This document shows, piece by piece, positions 1 through 35,214 of a stretch of 64,000 nt of DNA (positions are counted from its first letter, which is position 1; every line of letters starts with the position of its first letter). The stretch spans positions 19,752,501-19,816,500 of the forward strand of contig NC_088926.1 of the NCBI RefSeq assembly GCF_038396675.1. Direction: 5' to 3'. Both the position numbers and the translations under genes were made by a program. The stretch is from Hydra vulgaris (lineage: Eukaryota > Cnidaria > Hydrozoa > Anthoathecata > Hydridae). The notes beneath the pieces were generated by a model. The model had not been told where the DNA came from. It saw nothing but the letters and a program-made list of their open reading frames with translations, and ran no database searches.

Positions 1-38
<38 letters not shown>

Positions 39-58
39 AAACATGTATATATATATAT

Positions 59-153
<95 letters not shown>

Positions 154-260
154 TATCAGAGCCGTGGCTAGGCTACATTAAACCTATAATTAGGGACGGG
201 CTAATTATAGGTTTAATGTACACTAATATATATATATATATATATATTAGTGTCGTGTCT
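1..260. repeat. (TA)n array and hairpin at window start
   Basis: Almost pure TA dinucleotide to about 155, then CAGAGCCGTGGCTA at 157, which resembles a hAT terminal repeat, and a perfect 20-base-arm hairpin (174-193 with 201-220, 7-base loop). A second short (TA)n follows at about 226-247. Confidence 0.8.
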
Positions 261-1416
261 AATGGGTCGGAGGCCTCCCAAAAACCTATATATACATATG
301 TATTTCTAACTAAATAACAAAATCTCAAATTTATTATTTAATTAGCAATGTAAGAGAGAAGCTCAAAAAAAGTTCGGCTTAAATGATCGTATTTGATAAA
401 ATTTCTATAAGAATTGCAATAAAAAATACAAGGAAAAAAATCCATTTATTAAAATCTTTGTCATTTTTTTGCTAAATTATGAAGAAAATAAATAGAAAAA
501 AAATTTCATCAACATTAAATAAAGATAATAAAATAAAATAAAGATAATGAACAAAAATAAACCAAATTTAAATCCAAAATAAGATAAATCTTAATAAAGA
601 CCTAAAAATTCGATCTCAGTTTTAAAATAATTGATCTTTTAGGAAAGATTCATAATTGTTAAAAACATAAATGCATTTTACAATTAACCACACTAAAAAA
701 AAATTTTAAAGTTTAAAATTGTCAATGATTCCGGGATGTTGTTGCTAGAGCGCTGGCATCAGAATAAATGGTCCTAGGGTCAGCTCGTTTCCGCGAAGAA
801 AGCAACATCGGCGAGAAAAACAACGTTCAAAAGACTTTTAATACGTTAAAAAACGTATAAAAGACGTATATTTTAAGACTTGTCTAATGCGAAAGTGTTT
901 AAAACTAACGCTTTTTTTTTCTTAAAAATATTGGTTAATACCGTAAAACGTAATAATATTGCAACGCGTTTATATTGCAATACGCAATAACTGATAGATA
1001 TACTTAATGTATAATTATTAGTAAGATATTATTTGTTAATGATATAATAAGTGATATATTATTAATGTTACAAAAGCTGTTATCTTTTAACAATATTTTA
1101 AGTAATATTGATAAAGCATAAAAATAATTTAAAATAAAGAAAAGAATAAACAAATATAATTTAACCTAGCACAAACAATTATTGTTATTACTGGATAAAC
1201 GAGTAAAATAAACTTAATTTACTAAAAGAGTAAACCTTACTGTTTAATACTTTTTTATAGTTTCTTAATGAAAAAGTATACTTATAGGTTGTGTAAATTT
1301 ATATCTGAATCTACAAAGTGGTGTTCAAAATGTTGACCAGCAGCTTTACAATTACTGACAAAAAAGCTGCAAAGTGACTGCCCGTTCCAATCTAGAAATT
1401 GGATATATTCCCAAAA
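261..1416 (+). other. Upstream region and 5' UTR of Kv-A
   Basis: AT-rich DNA with no open coding frame. A higher-GC patch lies at about 725-810. TATAAAAG occurs at 856-863, about 550 bases before the ATG; its role is unknown. A small stem (GCAGCTTT ... AAAGCTGC) sits at about 1341-1370 in the likely 5' UTR. Confidence 0.4.
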
Positions 1417-25234
<23,818 letters not shown>

Positions 25235-27400
25235 GAAAATATTTTACTTGTAGAGGTATAAAGGAAAATTATTGTCAAAAATGCAAATTCCAAAGCATAG
25301 AACAGACGATGATAAATTAACGCGCATAAATATTATTTTTATTTCTGTTTACAAGTTTAAAAAACACTTTTTGATTAAAAAAGTTTTTTTGAAGTTGGCA
25401 AAATTTAAAAATACTCAATAATAGATTAGCAATTCAATTATAAATCAGCTTACTTTATAAGATGGTGTATTGTTATAAGATGGTGTAATATTATGAAATA
25501 CTAGAAACTTTTAAAATACATATAGAATACATAAGGATAGAACTATTGGTATAAAAGTAAAGCAAAATCATTGAATTGAAATATCCTTTAGTTCATCTAC
25601 AGAGAATAATTTTTAACAGAAAATAGTTTAATTATTTTTAAATATCTAGTATTTGACCCCAAATTTTAAAGAATGCAAAATTTTTAACGAATCCAAAAAG
25701 CCATCTTTGACAAACAGTTTATGAAGTGTTTTTATAACTTTAGTAATTTAAGTTCCAACCAATTTTTAAACACAGCTTATATCGATTTTTGAAAATCTTG
25801 CAAATATAATCTTAACCAATTAGACGATGCGCTCAATATCAACAGAATAAAATAGTTATATTTGAAAATTCGGTTTATGCATTTTTGGTAGACAGTAAAA
25901 CAACGGAGTGCAGAAGCAGTAAAAACATTTAGTTTTGTGTATTTTTATTAATTATCTGGTAGAAGGATAATGAATAAAATAATGATGAGGTAATGAATAA
26001 AAAAATACACTAAACCAAGTTGAGCTACATTTGATGACGTTTATCATTATGATATATTTTCTTATTATCTCGATAATCTTTCAGCTACGTTTTTTTTTAT
26101 GTGTTAATTAGAAAATTGTGGGTCAATACTTATCTTTTATTTTCTCGTTCAACTAAAATGTAAAAATAAGTGATTATAATTCTTTTTGTTTTTTATTAGA
26201 AATATGTTTTGTATGAATATTTAGCTTGCCTAAATTTATTGAATATATATTGAATCAGAAGGTTGCTTACAACCTGAACATTTCTATTTTATGTGTAAAG
26301 TTTATAAAAGAAGAGCGAAAATTCAATGAAAGTATCTTGCAAGATGTTCGAGGCCTACAAACCATTATTCTCAAGCCTATATTACGTTAAAACGTAAGTC
26401 TATCGAAAAGCTTTAACTACGTTTTTATTTCAAGTAATCAATTGTTCAGGCTGGAAACATTTAATCGAAATTTAAGACAGTTGCATCATAAGATATTGAA
26501 AGCAATGATGGAGAGAATCAGTTTTCTTAATTTGAAAACTCGTGCATGTTAAACATAAATACAATAATTTTACAACCTGATATAAAAAACACAAACATAA
26601 AATTCTAACCTTAGTGCGCGAGTATTTATGCAAATGTCAAGAAAAGAAAGAAATTTGTTAATATCAAACATTTTAAAAAATGTAATATTAAATTTAAGTA
26701 TTTAATCTTAAAAGAATAAAAATCAAATAAACATTTCCTTACAGTTATGATATAAAAAAAGTTAAATAACATTAAACTTATTTTGCGGTAATTTAAAACG
26801 GTTATTGCAGTGATTTAAAGAAGTTATCATGTTCAAATATAAATCTCGGTCAATTACAAGTGTCCTTCCTTTGTAGCCAACAATACTCTTATTTATAAAA
26901 ATGCTTCTTTTTGGATAATAATATAGAAATTTGTTATTAAAAAATTCCACTAAAACTGAATTTATATAAATCTTTTTGAGTGGTTGTTGATTAATGGATA
27001 AAACTGCTTGTTAAAAACTACATAAACTCAGTTGTTTGAAATATGTCAACTTGTTTTTGTAAAGGTCTTTTTTACATTTCAGAACACTGTTTACTTTTAT
27101 TAACAACATGTTTATTAGGTTTAGACCTTTATCAACGACAGTTTACCTTTATCTACCTTTATCAACGACAGTTTACCTTTACCAATGACAGGTTTTTATG
27201 TTTTTTTTTACACAACTTTTTTTAAGTGTGTCATCAAACTTTTATTAGAATCTAGCGATATAAAACTAGGCAACATCCAAGATTAAATGTTTCGATGGTT
27301 CAATACAATACTCGATTAATTGGTAAATTGAGTTTTAAAATCACATTGATTGAAACAATTTTGATGATATAGTTGTGGTATACGATATGATATGATATGA
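25235..27400. other. 3' flank of Kv-A and intergenic DNA
   Basis: Contains the presumed 3' UTR of Kv-A. No close canonical AATAAA was identified. A 20-base direct repeat (CTTTATCAACGACAGTTTAC) occurs twice at about 27126-27180. No gene seen. Confidence 0.35.
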
Positions 27401-27403
27401 TAT

Positions 27404-27505
<102 letters not shown>

Positions 27506-27654
27506 ATATGATCTTATATATACTCAGTATATAACACAAATTAAATTAGTATACTAAAACATATATTATACCCTAATTGCACTCTCTGTTTATGACTAAA
27601 AAATGTAATAACAAAAAAAAACTTTTTTTTGAAAGATCTGCATCATATTTAACT

Positions 27655-27762
27655 ATGAGTACACTGTTTGAGTACACTGTTTGAGTACACTGTTTGAGTA
27701 CATTGTTTGAGTACACTGTTTGAGTACACTGTTTGAGTACACTGTTTGAGTACACTGTTTGG
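27655..27762 (+). repeat. 13-bp minisatellite (GAGTACACTGTTT)n
   Basis: Eight consecutive copies with one internal substitution (GAGTACATTGTTT). Arms are direct, with no spacers, so it is not a CRISPR. Confidence 0.9.
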
Positions 27763-28826
27763 AATCAATTTATACCCAGCTAGTAAAAATACCAAGTCAA
27801 TTTTTTTTTGAATGTCAGTTTTATACTGCCTATGTATTAACTTAGATAAAGTCTTATTCTATGTAACTATTTAATAAAGTAATATATTGATATTCCAATT
27901 GTCCGATTTAAAATTAGCATCTTACAGTTTTAATAAAATTTTATATTATTTTCAAACAGTTTGCCTATTTGGCCTAATTTACTTCTTTCTATTTCTAACA
28001 ATATTCTGTGTTAAATTTATAAATATACAAAAAAATATTTTCAAATAAGTCTAAGGAAGGGGTGGTGGGCAATTAATTTCGCTACGAATTTTATATATTT
28101 TTATTACAATTTAAATTGTTTTTAAATACGTTTAAGTTTAAAAATTAAATTTAAACGTATTTAAAAACAATTTTATAAATTTTTGAAACATTTAAATCAA
28201 CAATAAATGGCATTCTATCTGTTTTATTCATTTTAGCTGCTCAAGTATAACTTGCCATAGAGTCGTAGCATTTTTAATGTAATGTTTTACCAGCTTAAAA
28301 TTAAGCGTTGAATCAACCTAAAATACAACGCTGTATCATCTAAGAATAGTTGAAAGGTTAAAATATGTTATATATAACTTTGTGGCAACTTTGATTTTTT
28401 CTTGTTGGCGACATCGTGTTTGTAACCAAAAATAATATAAAAGCAATGATGGCAGAATGGCCAACGAATTAGCCAACGATGTTGTGCCAACGGCAACATT
28501 GTTCTAACATTTTACCAAAGTATTTGTACTAGCTAAGTAGACAAATGACATTTGTGAGGGTTATAAAATATATTGTATGAAATATACGTTGACCCAATAT
28601 TGTGAGGATAGACTTTTAAAAGATTTTAAACTTAAAAAAAGGAAAATAAAATTTTATATTAATTTACATACTGCCACATTACAAACGGAAAAATTTGCCG
28701 ATATATAAATTTTTCTAGTAATTTAAGAAAAGAACTCAGAATATCAGAATAGAAATTAGAAACCCTTAAAAAATTAAAAAAAGTAGGAGTTTTTAAGGGT
28801 TAATGGTGTAGTTTTTAAAGGACTGA
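27763..28826. other. AT-rich intergenic DNA
   Basis: No gene supported. It holds a near-perfect hairpin at about 28108-28172 (AAATTGTTTTTAAATACG with its complement). Confidence 0.4.
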
Positions 28827-29871
28827 CTAAATAACTGATGTCTTTATATTACTTAAAAGGGACATTTTATTGACAACATTATACTGTAACAACTTTTCTT
28901 TTATGATAGCATGATTTTTATAAGTTCCACTTGTATGTAGTGTTTTGAGGCCATTGTACCAAAATGTTTGTCCCTCTGACTGAAGGGCAATGACCATACG
29001 TTCCACTTTCTTAATGCCGTAATCATATAGTACCACAAGTTTCCCATCAAAATCTAAGATAAAGGATGTCTCAATTGACATGCTATCTTAAGTTTAAAAA
29101 GAGTTATGAGTTGCAACCATTTACCAGCTGTAAATATAGCAGATTAACGCGGACCGGAAATATCATCATGGAAATAACTTAATGAGCGAGTTACTCTTAC
29201 TCCATTGTGGGAAGAGATTCCAGCTTCTGCGCACATCACAGCAACTGACATTGCCTTAAACTAAAAACAAAGTAAATATACTTACGAAAAAAGTAATAAT
29301 TTTTATTTTGAGAAGTATTATTACTCACTTTGGAGAGTTTGATTCTGTATATAATTGCTCTAAATAATCAAGATCAAGGTTTTTCATAAGCAATTGCCGC
29401 TTAGCAGGATGGTCAACAATTTTTTGACTGGTGGATACGCAGCTTTTTCTATTAGCCATTTGATGATTATAAAATATTTGTTCTTCTCTAATATTAAATG
29501 GCACTAGAAAATCCTTAGTTGATTTTCTCTTCAAACATGTTTTATATTCAACCACAAGTTTATTTAATTTTTATGTGATGCCAGCTCTGGTTACTGACGG
29601 TAAGCTAAATTTCATATTCCAGAGCTGCTCCAAATCCTTCACTATAATTTGTAAAACAACTTGATGGTGATGCAGTGTGTGTGTCAACTAAATGGTGATA
29701 GTAGCCAAAAATGTTCCGAACCCCTCGAAGAGTTTTGAAAATAGCTAAGATTTTCGATCGTAATCCATATGGAGCAGCTGAAACCAGAAGCTCCCTCGAT
29801 TCTTTTGAACGTGGTGGTCTATAGTTGTCTGTCTTTCTCTTTGAGGCTCCATTAGCACTTATGCGGGACAT
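28827..29871 (-). CDS. Unrecognised exon-like coding blocks, possible host gene
   Basis: Four open blocks follow each other on the minus strand. Block A (29871-29605) starts with ATG and reads MSRISANGASKRK, then APYGLRSK and 88 codons in all. Block B (29555-about 29334) ends ESNSPK at a good donor AA|GTGAGT. Block C begins after TTTAAG|GCA (about 29256), so that AA+G gives Lys and the frame continues AMSVAVMCAEAGISSHNG. It may run to a stop at 29144 or donate to block D (29086-28827), which reads FDGKLVVLYDYG and ends KTSV I stop. Composition is protein-like rather than (TA)n noise, and no transposase motif is seen. The A-B junction has no clear splice sites. I do not recognise the product; it could be a small multi-exon gene or a decayed one. 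Confidence 0.4.
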
Positions 29872-29881
29872 TTTTATGGAA

Positions 29882-31690
29882 ATATATTTTTAACTAAATT
29901 AAAAAATTAAATAAATGTACTTTGCTTTTACTCCAACAATGATAGTTAAGCTAAATTTACAATATAATAAATATTAACTTCATCTAATTTAAAAACGATA
30001 TAAATATTCTCTAATAAAGGAAAGTTATACTTAAGTAATCCTAAAACGTACTTTTTTTTTATTAAAATCTTAAAATCTTATAAAATTTTAAAATATTTAA
30101 CTATTTTTATTAAACTGTTTTTAGAATACATTTATTCATGTTATGGAAAAGGTTTCATGTGAAAATAAAAAATAGCATTACCCTAATAAACATACCTAAG
30201 TTTACAGTTTGCACAATGCGTGTGTGTCCTAGCTGAAACATCATAAAATTCTGCAATCGCTCATAAAAAAAGCGAGTCTTGAAAAAAGTTTAACTTTTTG
30301 ACTTGCTGTTTTGCATAAAGAATTAAGATGTTTATTGAAAAAAAGTTTTATATCAAACATAATTACAAGCAGTTTTTTCATTTTCAAATGAAACTATTTC
30401 CATACCGCAGGAGTCAACTCTAGAGGAGCACTTGTTTTACTAATAATAATGTTATATTTTTCTAGGTTGACTTTCATAGTATTATTTTTAATACAAGAAG
30501 AAAATTAATATTAAGCATCTTGCAGATCATTCACAACAGAAATTAAGTCTTTTTGCTCTAAAAGGAGTATAATCATCAGCATATTTTGAAATATCAACGT
30601 TAGATAAAAATAGAAATACATCACTCAAACAATGGTAAACAGTAACAGACCTAATATCGAGCTTTTTATACGAACAAAATATCAGAGTAAGAACTGCCAT
30701 TTGTGTTTTAGAGGCTGCATACCCAGAGCATTATGGGTATGTGCAATTTAGAGGCCGCATACCCATGATGCTCTGGGTATGCGGCCTCTAAATTGCAATT
30801 AGGCGGAGGCGGATAAGACACGATACCACAAAAGTAGTTGTGTCTTAAATATTTCATAAAGAGAAATAATGTAGTCTAAAATTCGCAACTTATAATAATC
30901 TTTGAATTCGCTTGTTGGTAAAAAAATAAAAATAAAAATTCAAAAAGCGAAAATTACAGAGTGTATCGCTGGACGATTATTTGTGAGTTAATTTTTATCG
31001 AAAAATTGAGTGCGATTTATGCGATTTTTGCAATCTCAACCTAAAATATATATTTTGAAAAACAGAAATAGGTTTCTTTTAAGAAAAAAAAGTCAATCAA
31101 AAAATCGCTAATTGTTGCAAACAACGCTGTTATTGCCTATTTCTAGAAATTATTTCCATAAAATCTAGAAATCCAATTTAGCAATTAAATCTTATACTTA
31201 TTGTTATTCTTGCGATTAATAGAAAAGTTGCATAACATCCATTTTACTATTTTTTTTAAAAAATTAGGAATAGGATTTTATTACATTTATTATCACAAAC
31301 TCTGTGATAAGACCGTAAGAAGTTCTTACGGTCTTATCACAGAGCTTGCTTTACATATATACAAAGCATTAAATTCAAAAACGTCTAAAAGTTCTACCGA
31401 TTCATTGTGAAATTGTATTAGTCCAAAAAAATGTTACAAATTATAAATCCTAAAATTTTTACAAACCATTCTGGCAGCAGATATAATTCTAGGGATACAA
31501 AATAGTACAAAGAAATATGGAAAATTATATTGAAATTAAGCTTTAGAAAGAGCGCAACATTGCTCTAATAGAATTATTCCTTTGTTGAGGAATTTGATAT
31601 ACGACGAAGAGTTGAAACGTTACACACAATATTTTATCTTCAGTCTATTATTTTTTGTCTATTGTTTGATTTTAATACGACTTTTCTTCA
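29882..31690. other. AT-rich intergenic DNA with hairpins
   Basis: No gene supported. It holds a half copy of a foldback arm (about 30205-30255), a hairpin at 30742-30797, and a hairpin at 31300-31344 made of SINE-tail sequence. Confidence 0.45.
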
Positions 31691-34600
31691 ATTGAACCCA
31701 TCATTTAACAAGATGTTCCGGTTTAATTTCTTAACAAAGTTCTTTTTCGCACTTCAGGAGCTTGAGACTATCCAATTTCTCATCACTGATTGTTGTTCTC
31801 AGATATGATTTTACAATCTTGAGTTGACTGAAAGAACGCTCATTTGATGCTACACAATAAGCATCTGAGATTACAAAAATGCATAGTTTATTGACTTGTT
31901 TCAGTATGTCTTTTAATTTTACAACATGGTACAAAATGTCTTGCAGCGTCTTAACTGGTGTTCTTGATGACTTAAAAGCTTCATCACCTTCTTCTAAACA
32001 GGTATCTATCGTAATTTCCATCTAGCTTTTCAGCACATGAACGTCAGGAATTTGATCCATGTGTCCAGGCAGAAAAAGTGTGTTTGCATTTGTTAAGGTT
32101 TCAAAACCCAAATTGTCCTTATTTAAATGAAAACTAAAGATATTGGTGATGGGGGCAAATATTTTCTTTAGGGCCGCAGAGTTTTTGGGTAAACCTGTGG
32201 CTAATGACCTCTTTGAAATCTTTTCGGTAAAAAGCCTTCAACTCCATTGCTGTTAATCTATGATGACTTTGCTAGTGCGGTCCATCTTGTTCTAGACAGG
32301 TTTATAAGCTCTATTCCATTGTCAATGTCTTTAAGTTTTAACTTTAAATGACTAAATCTTTTTGTGCTTGATGTGAAGAACGCATGCATCTGTTCGAGAA
32401 CATTAAACAGTTCTTGTATTAAAGTATTAACATTGCAGGCATGTTCAAGAGCAGTGCTTGTTCAGTGGTCTTGACAAGATACGCAGGGCACGTTATGACC
32501 TTTTTCTTCTGTTATATACTTTTGTACTCCCTTAAATAGTCCAGACATTGAACTTGCGTAGTTATACGACTGAAATGTCTTCTTTATGTAAAAAAAAAAA
32601 AAAAATTAGCTCAGCCATCCCTTTTTTAGTCTTATCAGTGCATTCGACTGATTTCAAAAGCCTTTCCCAAATATCACCGTTTTCACTGGCCGTTCTCACA
32701 ACTATAGTAATTATGTCCTTGTGTGACATATTGGGAGTAGTTTCGGCCATCACAGAAAAAAAATTACAGCTGTTAATTTTGTCAATGATCTGGCCCTTTA
32801 ATTCAGTTGCAATTAAACTAATCATTGCATTTTGAGATGACGGACTCTTGTATGTAACTCTATTGGACGAAGAGCTCTATCTTCAATCCAGGCTTTTAGT
32901 GTGGGATTGTTGCGAGAGATGAGATTCACCACTGCAACAAAGTTACCTTGGTGAGCACTGTCAGATTCCCCAAACGCCAGCGCTTGGCTTCCTAAAGTCT
33001 TGCATGTATCGATAAGAATTTTGACATTTTTTCTTTTCTGCACCTCTATTTTCTGCTCTTCTATTCGAGCAAGTCTCTTGAATTTATAGATAAGGTGATC
33101 TATATGTCCTTTTTCATAAGAAAGTGACAATATTCATTTAATGCAACTTTATGTGCTTGAGAGGTAAAGTGCGCCTTAAGTTTGTCTTTTCCGTAGCTGT
33201 TCATGTTGGACCGAGATCTAACCCAGTTATTTATCCAAACATCTTCAGTTTTTCCCTTCTTTACAACACCCTTGGGTAAAAGGCAGCATACAAAACAAAA
33301 AGTGACATCCTTCTGGGTGCTGTAATTTATATGTTCAAACTCTTTGTACCACTGAGGGTTAAATCTATTTGTATCGTCACTTGGGAAGCTAACGGGTGAC
33401 AACTAAAAAACGAGACTAGATTTAAAGACACATATCTCTTTAAAGGAATAAGATTTTAAAAATAGGAAAACTTTTTTAGAAGGTATTTTTATTCTAGTTT
33501 TTAAATATTTTATGTGTTTTTATTTTTTATAGAAAAATGATTAAAAAAACAAATTCAAAACAAGAAGAGATTAGAAAAGGTGTGTATGAATTTTATTTAA
33601 ATTACAAAAATGTTGGTAAAAAGTTCACTTATGCCCACTTTAAAGTTGAGAATATACCTAAAAGTACTATCTACAAGATAATTAAACGTGCTGAAAGTGA
33701 ATCTGGGCACCAAAGAGTTCAAGGAAGTGGAGCAAAAGCTTAAAAAATGACCAGGACAAACATTGAAAGGCTCAAACTCATGTTTGATCATAAAGACGGA
33801 GTTTCTCAACGACAGGCAGCTAAAAAGTTCAACTGTACTCAGCTACACATTAGTAAAACATTAAAAAAAAGAACAAATATTAAATCAAGAAAAAAAATGA
33901 CGATTCCAAAACGCTCTGACCAGCAAAAAGCAGCAGCAAGAACTAAGTGCAGTCGGTTGTGTCTGAAATTCAAAAATCAAAACCAATCATTGACGATGAG
34001 TCTTATTTCACGTTAAATCACTCCAGTATCAATGGAAATGATATATTTTATACTAGTGATGTAAAATCTACTCCATCTACAGTTAAATACCAAACAAAAC
34101 AAAAGTTTTAAAAGAAATTACTTCTATGGACTGCTTTTTCTAAAAAATGGAGTTTCTCAACCTTATTTTGTACCAAGTGGATTGGCTGTTAATCAAAAAA
34201 TCTATTTAAACAAATGTATTAAGAAGAGACTTATTCCATTCATCAATAAGTATCATTCAGATAGGGCATATGTATTCTGGCCAGATTTAGCATCATCTCA
34301 CTATGCAAAAACAGTAATCATGTACCTAAACAAGGAAAACGTGCATTATGTTGAGAAAGCGGATAACCCTGCAAACTTGCCAGAATGTCGTCCTATCAAA
34401 AATTTTTGGAGTATTTTGAAAGGCCTTGTCTACAAGAATAATTGGCATGCAGAAAATCTTAAAAAATTACATTCTAGAATCAAGTATTGCCTTAATAAAA
34501 TTGATATTGAGTTCATACGGAGCCTAGCTCAGTCTATACCAGGCCTTGTTGATAAAGTCAGAAGAAATGGTTTAATTGAGAACAACTGATTATATATTTA

Positions 34601-35214
34601 AAAACTAGAATAAAAATACTTTCTAGAATATTTTTCCTTTTTGTTTTATCTCACTTCTTTCTTTAAAGAGATATGTGTCTTTAAATCCAGTCTCGTTTTT
34701 TAGTTGTCACCCGTTAGCAAGTTTTGGTTGGTGTGGTACTAACTGGAGTGAATGCGATTTTTAATTGTTCGTAATTGTATGTAGACGTAAACCTGGATCG
34801 TGGCTTATCAATGCTGATGAATCTGAAAACATTTTTTGAGATTTCCACCACAAAACTTATTGCATTCGCAATTTCAATAACAGCAAATTTTTCATTTATT
34901 AATTCTTTTATACAATATTTTTTTTCATAACAATCTTTAAGATTATCAATTAAAACACCCAAATTACCCAGGAGTGAAGGCCAATTTGTTGTCTCACTGC
35001 TTCCTTCAGTAGTATCCAAGTTAATAATATTCGTGTCATCCTTTTCTTCTCGGCCAAGAAACTGGGGTAAATTATTTGATTCAGAATTTAATTCTGTAAA
35101 TTTCTTCGCTTGTTCCTGGACAACAATATAACCCGGGTTTTCCCCTTTTGCGTCCATGTCTTGAATTACCGAACTTGCGTCCTCTTCAAATATTTTGCTC
35201 TGGAAAACAAACAC
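31691..35214 (-). pseudogene. ZMYM1-like hAT transposase, interrupted by a Tc1/mariner copy
   Basis: On the minus strand, 35214-34717 is an acidic N-terminal frame. After the inserted Tc1 copy (33392-34714) the coding resumes with FPSDDTNRFNPQWYKEFEH, FCFVC and KAHFTSQAHK, a TTF-type zinc finger (33400-33130). Then come GNFVAVVNLISRNNP and FSVMAETTPNMSHKDIITIV (DUF4371 region, 33100-32560). At 31731-32021, ASNERSFSQLKIVKSYLRTT is the hAT C-terminal dimerisation segment. At least two frameshifts and several stops are present besides the insertion. A dead element; its termini were not located. Confidence 0.7.
33392..34714 (+). mobile_element. Tc1/mariner (DD37E-type) element, defective
   Basis: 1323 bp with long inverted ends (first bases ACGGGTGACAACTAAAAAAC, last bases the complement, similarity running over 100 bases) and TA on each side. 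Coding starts at 33537: helix-turn-helix segments, then IDDESYF (first catalytic Asp), VFWPDLASSHYA (second Asp), and NLPECRPIKNFW, where the third acidic residue of the PIENFW motif is Lys. The spacing from the second Asp to that Lys is 37. In-frame stops at 33741-33743 and near 34110, and a frame change near 33960, make it inactive. The insertion lies in the minus-strand hAT. Confidence 0.8.

Noticed and set aside
1399..1416. Earlier start for Kv-A at TTG 1399
   Set aside because: The first in-frame ATG is at 1417, and an upstream in-frame TAG at 1393 limits extension; a TTG start is unlikely here.
27655..27762. CRISPR-like array of short repeats
   Set aside because: The 13-bp units are directly adjacent without spacers, in a eukaryotic context; it is a minisatellite.
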